A DNA stretch of 64,000 nucleotides from Pseudanabaena mucicola FACHB-723 (GTDB lineage Bacteria > Cyanobacteriota > Cyanobacteriia > Pseudanabaenales > Pseudanabaenaceae): contig NZ_JACJQB010000010.1 of assembly GCF_014696385.1 (NCBI RefSeq), positions 1 through 64,000 of the forward strand, read 5' to 3'. Below the pieces are notes generated by a model, which searched no databases, had not been told where the DNA came from, and saw nothing but the letters and a program-made list of their open reading frames with translations. A program made the position numbers and the translations under genes. This document shows positions 60,862 through 64,000 of the stretch, piece after piece. Position 1 is the stretch's first letter. The number at the start of each line of letters is the position of its first letter.

Positions 60862-62358
60862 ATGGATCAGCCTAACTATGATGGGAGCTTTATGGAGTAC
60901 GATCAACTGCCTGTAGAAGAAAATTTTCAGGAAAATTACAATTTGTCTGAGCAAGAAGAATCTCTAGAAGTGATCAATCCCCTAGAAACTGACTCGGTGC
61001 AGGAAGAAAGTATCAATCCTGAAAATATTGATCAGATAATTGATCAGTCTACGGAGTCCAGTAACAATAATGCGATCGCAGATTATCACCCTCCCGAAGT
61101 TGCGGCGATTGCTTTAGCAGAGGTATCAGCAAACATAGAGAGCAATCTAGAGTCATCACAATTAGCAACTATCAATCAACTAAAGCAAGAAGAATCAGAA
61201 CTCAAAGCCGAAATTGATCACCTCAAAACGACAAAATCAAAAGTTTTACAAGAGCAACTCGATGATCTACAGGCAGGAATTATTCGTTTAGCTCAAGCCG
61301 ATGTAGCGCGACTGGAATATCAAAAGCAAGAACTACAAGCTGCGATCGCAGTTCTCGAAAAAAGAAAAGATCGACTCGACAAAGAAATGACCACCACCTA
61401 CGCAGGCGCATCTCAAGATGTTGCCGTGCGCGTACAAGGCTTTAAGGATTATCTCGTTGGTAGTCTTCAAGACTTGGTTGCTAGTGCCGAAAAACTGAAC
61501 CTAATTGCCCCCACAACTCAACCAGCAGTCGAGCCTGTCGTCTCCACAGAAAAGAAAACCGTCACCGAGCCTGAACCACTACTACTCTCAGAACAAACCT
61601 TTGCTGAATATAAACAACGGGTTGATCAGCTCTTAGATCGTTATCGTACCTTGCCCGATTATTATGGCCCCGCATGGAAACTTCGCCGCACCTTTGAACA
61701 GGTTCATGCCGATCGGGTATCCAAATGGTTTTTTGAGCAGTCAGGACGTGGTGCAATTAGAACTATGGGAACGCGATTACAAAATATCCTAGTGACTTCG
61801 GCAGCAATCTCAGTGTTGAAGGCGGTCTATGGCGACAAGCTAAGGGTATTGGTACTAGCGACATCTCCCGAACGCCTTGGCGAATGGCGACGTGGATTTC
61901 AAGACTGTCTGGGCTTAACCAGAGAGCATTTTGGTTCAGACAAAGGAATTGCTCTGTTTGAAGATCCTGAGCCTCTAGCCACTAAAGGCGATCGCCTAGT
62001 CAAAGAAAACTTACTGCCCCTTGTGGTCATCGATGAATCAGAAGAATTGATTGCCGTTGATTTATTGCGATTCCCTCTCTTGATAGCCTTTGGTGGCGCA
62101 CCCGAAGCCAGACCGACACAGCCATCTAGCTATATGAATCGTGACCTTGGTCGAGATACTAGCCGCGAAAACATCAATAGCCGTGAAGTTTCCCGCGACA
62201 ATTATCGTGATACTAGCCGCGACTACACAGCGAGAGATCGTAATAGCAGCCGTGATTATGGGGCTGGCTCTCGCGATTATCCAGAGCGTAGCTATCCCGA
62301 TCGCGACTATGGCAATCGTGGTAGAAACAACAATCAAGATTCTGATTGGGATTGGTAA
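60862..62358 (+). CDS. DUF3086 domain protein with Arg/Asp-rich tail
   Basis: A 498-residue cyanobacterial protein of unknown function. About 120-190 is a coiled coil (LKQEESELKAEIDHLKTTKSK). The DUF3086 core follows (YRTLPDYYGPAWKLRRTFEQVH, VSKWFFEQSGRGAIRTMGTRLQN). The last 70 residues are Arg/Asp/Ser repeats (SRD, NYRDTSRDY). The frame opens at a TTG at 60814, but the ATG at 60862 is preferred. Nothing in the context hints at a role. Confidence 0.82.
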   Translation: MDQPNYDGSFMEYDQLPVEENFQENYNLSEQEESLEVINPLETDSVQEESINPENIDQIIDQSTESSNNNAIADYHPPEVAAIALAEVSANIESNLESSQLATINQLKQEESELKAEIDHLKTTKSKVLQEQLDDLQAGIIRLAQADVARLEYQKQELQAAIAVLEKRKDRLDKEMTTTYAGASQDVAVRVQGFKDYLVGSLQDLVASAEKLNLIAPTTQPAVEPVVSTEKKTVTEPEPLLLSEQTFAEYKQRVDQLLDRYRTLPDYYGPAWKLRRTFEQVHADRVSKWFFEQSGRGAIRTMGTRLQNILVTSAAISVLKAVYGDKLRVLVLATSPERLGEWRRGFQDCLGLTREHFGSDKGIALFEDPEPLATKGDRLVKENLLPLVVIDESEELIAVDLLRFPLLIAFGGAPEARPTQPSSYMNRDLGRDTSRENINSREVSRDNYRDTSRDYTARDRNSSRDYGAGSRDYPERSYPDRDYGNRGRNNNQDSDWDW

Positions 62359-62371
62359 TTTACCAAAATAA

Positions 62372-62431
62372 AAGGGAAGCCCGTTGAGCTTCCCTTCTTT
62401 AATTAAAAATGGCTACGTCATTTTTAATTAA
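62372..62431. terminator. Paired terminators between DUF3086 and Tic22
   Basis: Two hairpins: AAGGGAAGC/GCTTCCCTT (62372-62396, 7-nt loop) and TTAATTAAAAATG with its complement (62399-62411 and 62419-62431, 7-nt loop). They lie between convergent genes, one for each direction. Confidence 0.8.
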
Positions 62432-62435
62432 GATA

Positions 62436-63248
62436 TTACTTCTTGGCTGGGGCAACCTGCGGCGCGGCAGGTTGTTGGCTATTTTTGATGATGTACTCGA
62501 AAGAGTTGCGAGATGGAACAAACTGAAATCTGTCAACTTCAGGGTTTTTCTTGCTATCTTCTGACACCATCAAATCTAGGACTTGAAATATAGATACAAC
62601 TTGAATCTTGGTATCTTTAGCGACATTGGGTTGCTCTTTATTAGCGCGATCGAGCAGGTTTTGCAAATCATTCTTGTCAAGGAAGAATGGAACAACCTGC
62701 TCCTTTTTGCCGTTTTGATCAATATTCATCGTCAACAAACCTTGGTTATTAGCCTGATTGTTGATGGCAAAAAATACTGGCACATTTGGCACTTGATCTG
62801 CGGCTACTCCTTGAGCAGTCAAAATAGTTCTTGCGGAATCAATACTTGCCTTAGAAGGAATAAATTGGAAAGCTACTGTTTTATCTTTGTTTCCCCGAAT
62901 CACCTGATAGGCTTCATTCATTGATCGGACAACGATTTGGGCTTTCTTGCCAACAGCAGGATTAGATTGTTGCACACGAGTCAGCATCCCTTGTGCATCG
63001 TCGGGACTGAGGAAGAAAAATAGAAGTTGATCAGGATCTCCTGGTTTCTTTTGCTGTGCAGGTAAAGCCCCTAAAAGAGGTGATCCCTTATCATCAGTAA
63101 TCGTAAAAACAGGAATGCTGCCCAGTCTCTCTAGGGCTTGCGCTTCGGTAAGAGCTTCAGCTTTCATGGTGAGCATAGGGCTAAGCATGATTGCCCCTGA
63201 CACACCAACGGTGGTTGCTAGATTAACCAACGATTTAGATATAAACAT
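62436..63248 (-). CDS. Tic22-like family protein
   Basis: A 270-residue exported protein with a signal peptide (about 1-30) and the duplicated Tic22 fold: LERLGSIPVFTITDDKGSPLL with LFFFLSPDDAQGMLTRVQQ, then VPVFFAINNQANNQGLLTM with VPFFLDKNDLQNLLDRA. Cyanobacterial Tic22 is a periplasmic/thylakoid-lumen chaperone linked to outer-membrane biogenesis. The start ATG has GGAG upstream. The C-terminus is Ala/Pro-rich. Confidence 0.92.
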   Translation of the reverse strand: MFISKSLVNLATTVGVSGAIMLSPMLTMKAEALTEAQALERLGSIPVFTITDDKGSPLLGALPAQQKKPGDPDQLLFFFLSPDDAQGMLTRVQQSNPAVGKKAQIVVRSMNEAYQVIRGNKDKTVAFQFIPSKASIDSARTILTAQGVAADQVPNVPVFFAINNQANNQGLLTMNIDQNGKKEQVVPFFLDKNDLQNLLDRANKEQPNVAKDTKIQVVSIFQVLDLMVSEDSKKNPEVDRFQFVPSRNSFEYIIKNSQQPAAPQVAPAKK

Positions 63249-63535
63249 TATTTCTCCTAGCCAGAACGTTAATTATGGATACTACTTAGAATCTGCGTCT
63301 ACTATAAACGGGCGCATGAACAAGACATGAAAGGGTAATAGTTGGCTAAAAATTACTTGCCCGCAACTTTAGCAATATCTCAATACAAAATACAACCTTT
63401 TTAGACAGTCTTCATCATGCCTGTTTTTAAATTTGCAGGGGTAGAATCTTACTTTCTAAGACTCGCATATGATAAGTATAGTTCCTAATATATCTTGCTA
63501 TTCGCGATTTCTATCCCAGACACAACGGATCGATT
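63249..63535. other. Divergent intergenic region
   Basis: 287 nt between the Tic22 gene and the GTPase gene. AT-rich; no inverted repeat of note and no small gene seen. It presumably holds the two promoters. Confidence 0.5.
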
Positions 63536-64000
63536 ATGCCCAGTGACATGCCCAATGACGTGATGCCACCAGACGAGAATTTCTTCAGTTTTGATGAAAT
63601 ATTTGAAGAGCTAAATTATCGCCAAGCGCAGCGAACCCTGAGAGATATTGTGGCAAATCTTGACTTATCAGAAAGAGAACGACGGGGACTAGAGGAACCA
63701 TTGGAAGAACTTCAGCAAATGCTGGATAAATTAGAACGTCAAGTATTACAAATAGCTGTTTTCGGTATGGTGGGACGGGGTAAGTCATCGGTACTTAATG
63801 CCCTAATGGGAGGGCAAGTGTTTGAGACTGGCCCCCTGCATGGTGTGACTGTTAATCGTCAAGCTGCCGAGTGGCAGATCTCACGGGAGGTGATGCAAAC
63901 CAATGGCAATCGAACTATTCTAAAAGCTTCGTTTCAGGGCAAAGGGGCAGCAAGGATTGAATTGATTGACACGCCCGGAATTGATGAAGTGGATGGGGAA
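63536..64000 (+). CDS. GTP-binding protein (DUF697-type/Era-like), truncated by window end
   Basis: 155 residues are visible, open to the edge. An N-terminal helical region is followed by the P-loop FGMVGRGKSSVLNALMG (G1, near 82-98), a G2-like threonine in GVTVNRQ and G3 LIDTPGIDE near 148. The spacing and the helical N-terminus suit the cyanobacterial DUF697/YcjF-like GTPases. The rest of the protein lies outside the window. The start ATG at 63536 is followed by an in-frame ATG at 63548. Confidence 0.8.
   Translation, partial: MPSDMPNDVMPPDENFFSFDEIFEELNYRQAQRTLRDIVANLDLSERERRGLEEPLEELQQMLDKLERQVLQIAVFGMVGRGKSSVLNALMGGQVFETGPLHGVTVNRQAAEWQISREVMQTNGNRTILKASFQGKGAARIELIDTPGIDEVDGE

Overview
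The window looks like chromosomal DNA of a filamentous or unicellular cyanobacterium, probably close to Pseudanabaena. This rests on three things. The HIP1 octamer GCGATCGC is scattered throughout (e.g. 740, 1644, 1853). The genes are typically cyanobacterial: CrtR hydroxylase, RbcR, PAM68, CGLD27, Tic22, the CCB-type cytochrome b6f assembly factor, DUF760, DUF3086, DUF3288 and DUF3318. A photosystem II assembly cluster resembles Synechocystis slr0144-slr0149. The genus is an inference. No rRNA, tRNA, CRISPR array or transposase was seen.

Layout. 1-20 kb is mostly housekeeping: a NACHT NTPase, a ROK sugar kinase, the Rel/Spo (p)ppGpp enzyme, an RsbW-like anti-sigma kinase, PBP2, IlvC, an M3 oligopeptidase, a DHH phosphoesterase, SSB, CrtR, a methyltransferase, ThiO and DUF6671. 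20-31 kb is an accessory defence island on the minus strand. A type I restriction-modification system (hsdR, hsdS, hsdM) is interrupted between each pair of subunits by toxin-antitoxin modules (TumA/TumE, MntA/HepT, a second HEPN/MNT pair, DUF2281/PIN). It ends with a DUF790 (Bax1-like) nuclease. 31-44 kb returns to core genes: CCB factor, DUF2059, DUF4330, a Ser/Thr kinase, Dut, SMC, DUF3318, CGLD27, NTF2-like, FolC, HisC and RbcR.

44.6-50 kb is photosynthesis-centred. An apparent six-gene operon holds two V4R proteins, a 2Fe-2S ferredoxin and a phycobilisome-like protein, and is followed by the convergent rpsO-PAM68 pair and a 41-residue single-helix protein that resembles NdhP. 50-55 kb holds an FHA-LuxR regulator, three small membrane proteins and an oxidative-stress locus: PerR/Fur divergent from a peroxiredoxin, then a thioredoxin-reductase-like flavoprotein whose second nucleotide-binding motif is not canonical. 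55-64 kb holds a GH94 phosphorylase with a repeat inserted in frame, a Uma2 nuclease, a small group of secreted and hydrophobic proteins, an HTH conflict protein, a MazEF-type module, DUF3086, Tic22 and a truncated GTPase at the edge.

The most striking signal outside genes is a class of long, nearly perfect hairpins at gene ends. About two dozen were mapped. Arms are typically 13-29 bp, and most share a GC-NNN-GC triloop although the arm sequences differ. They act plausibly as intrinsic, often bidirectional, terminators. All functional statements come from reading motifs; no database search was run.
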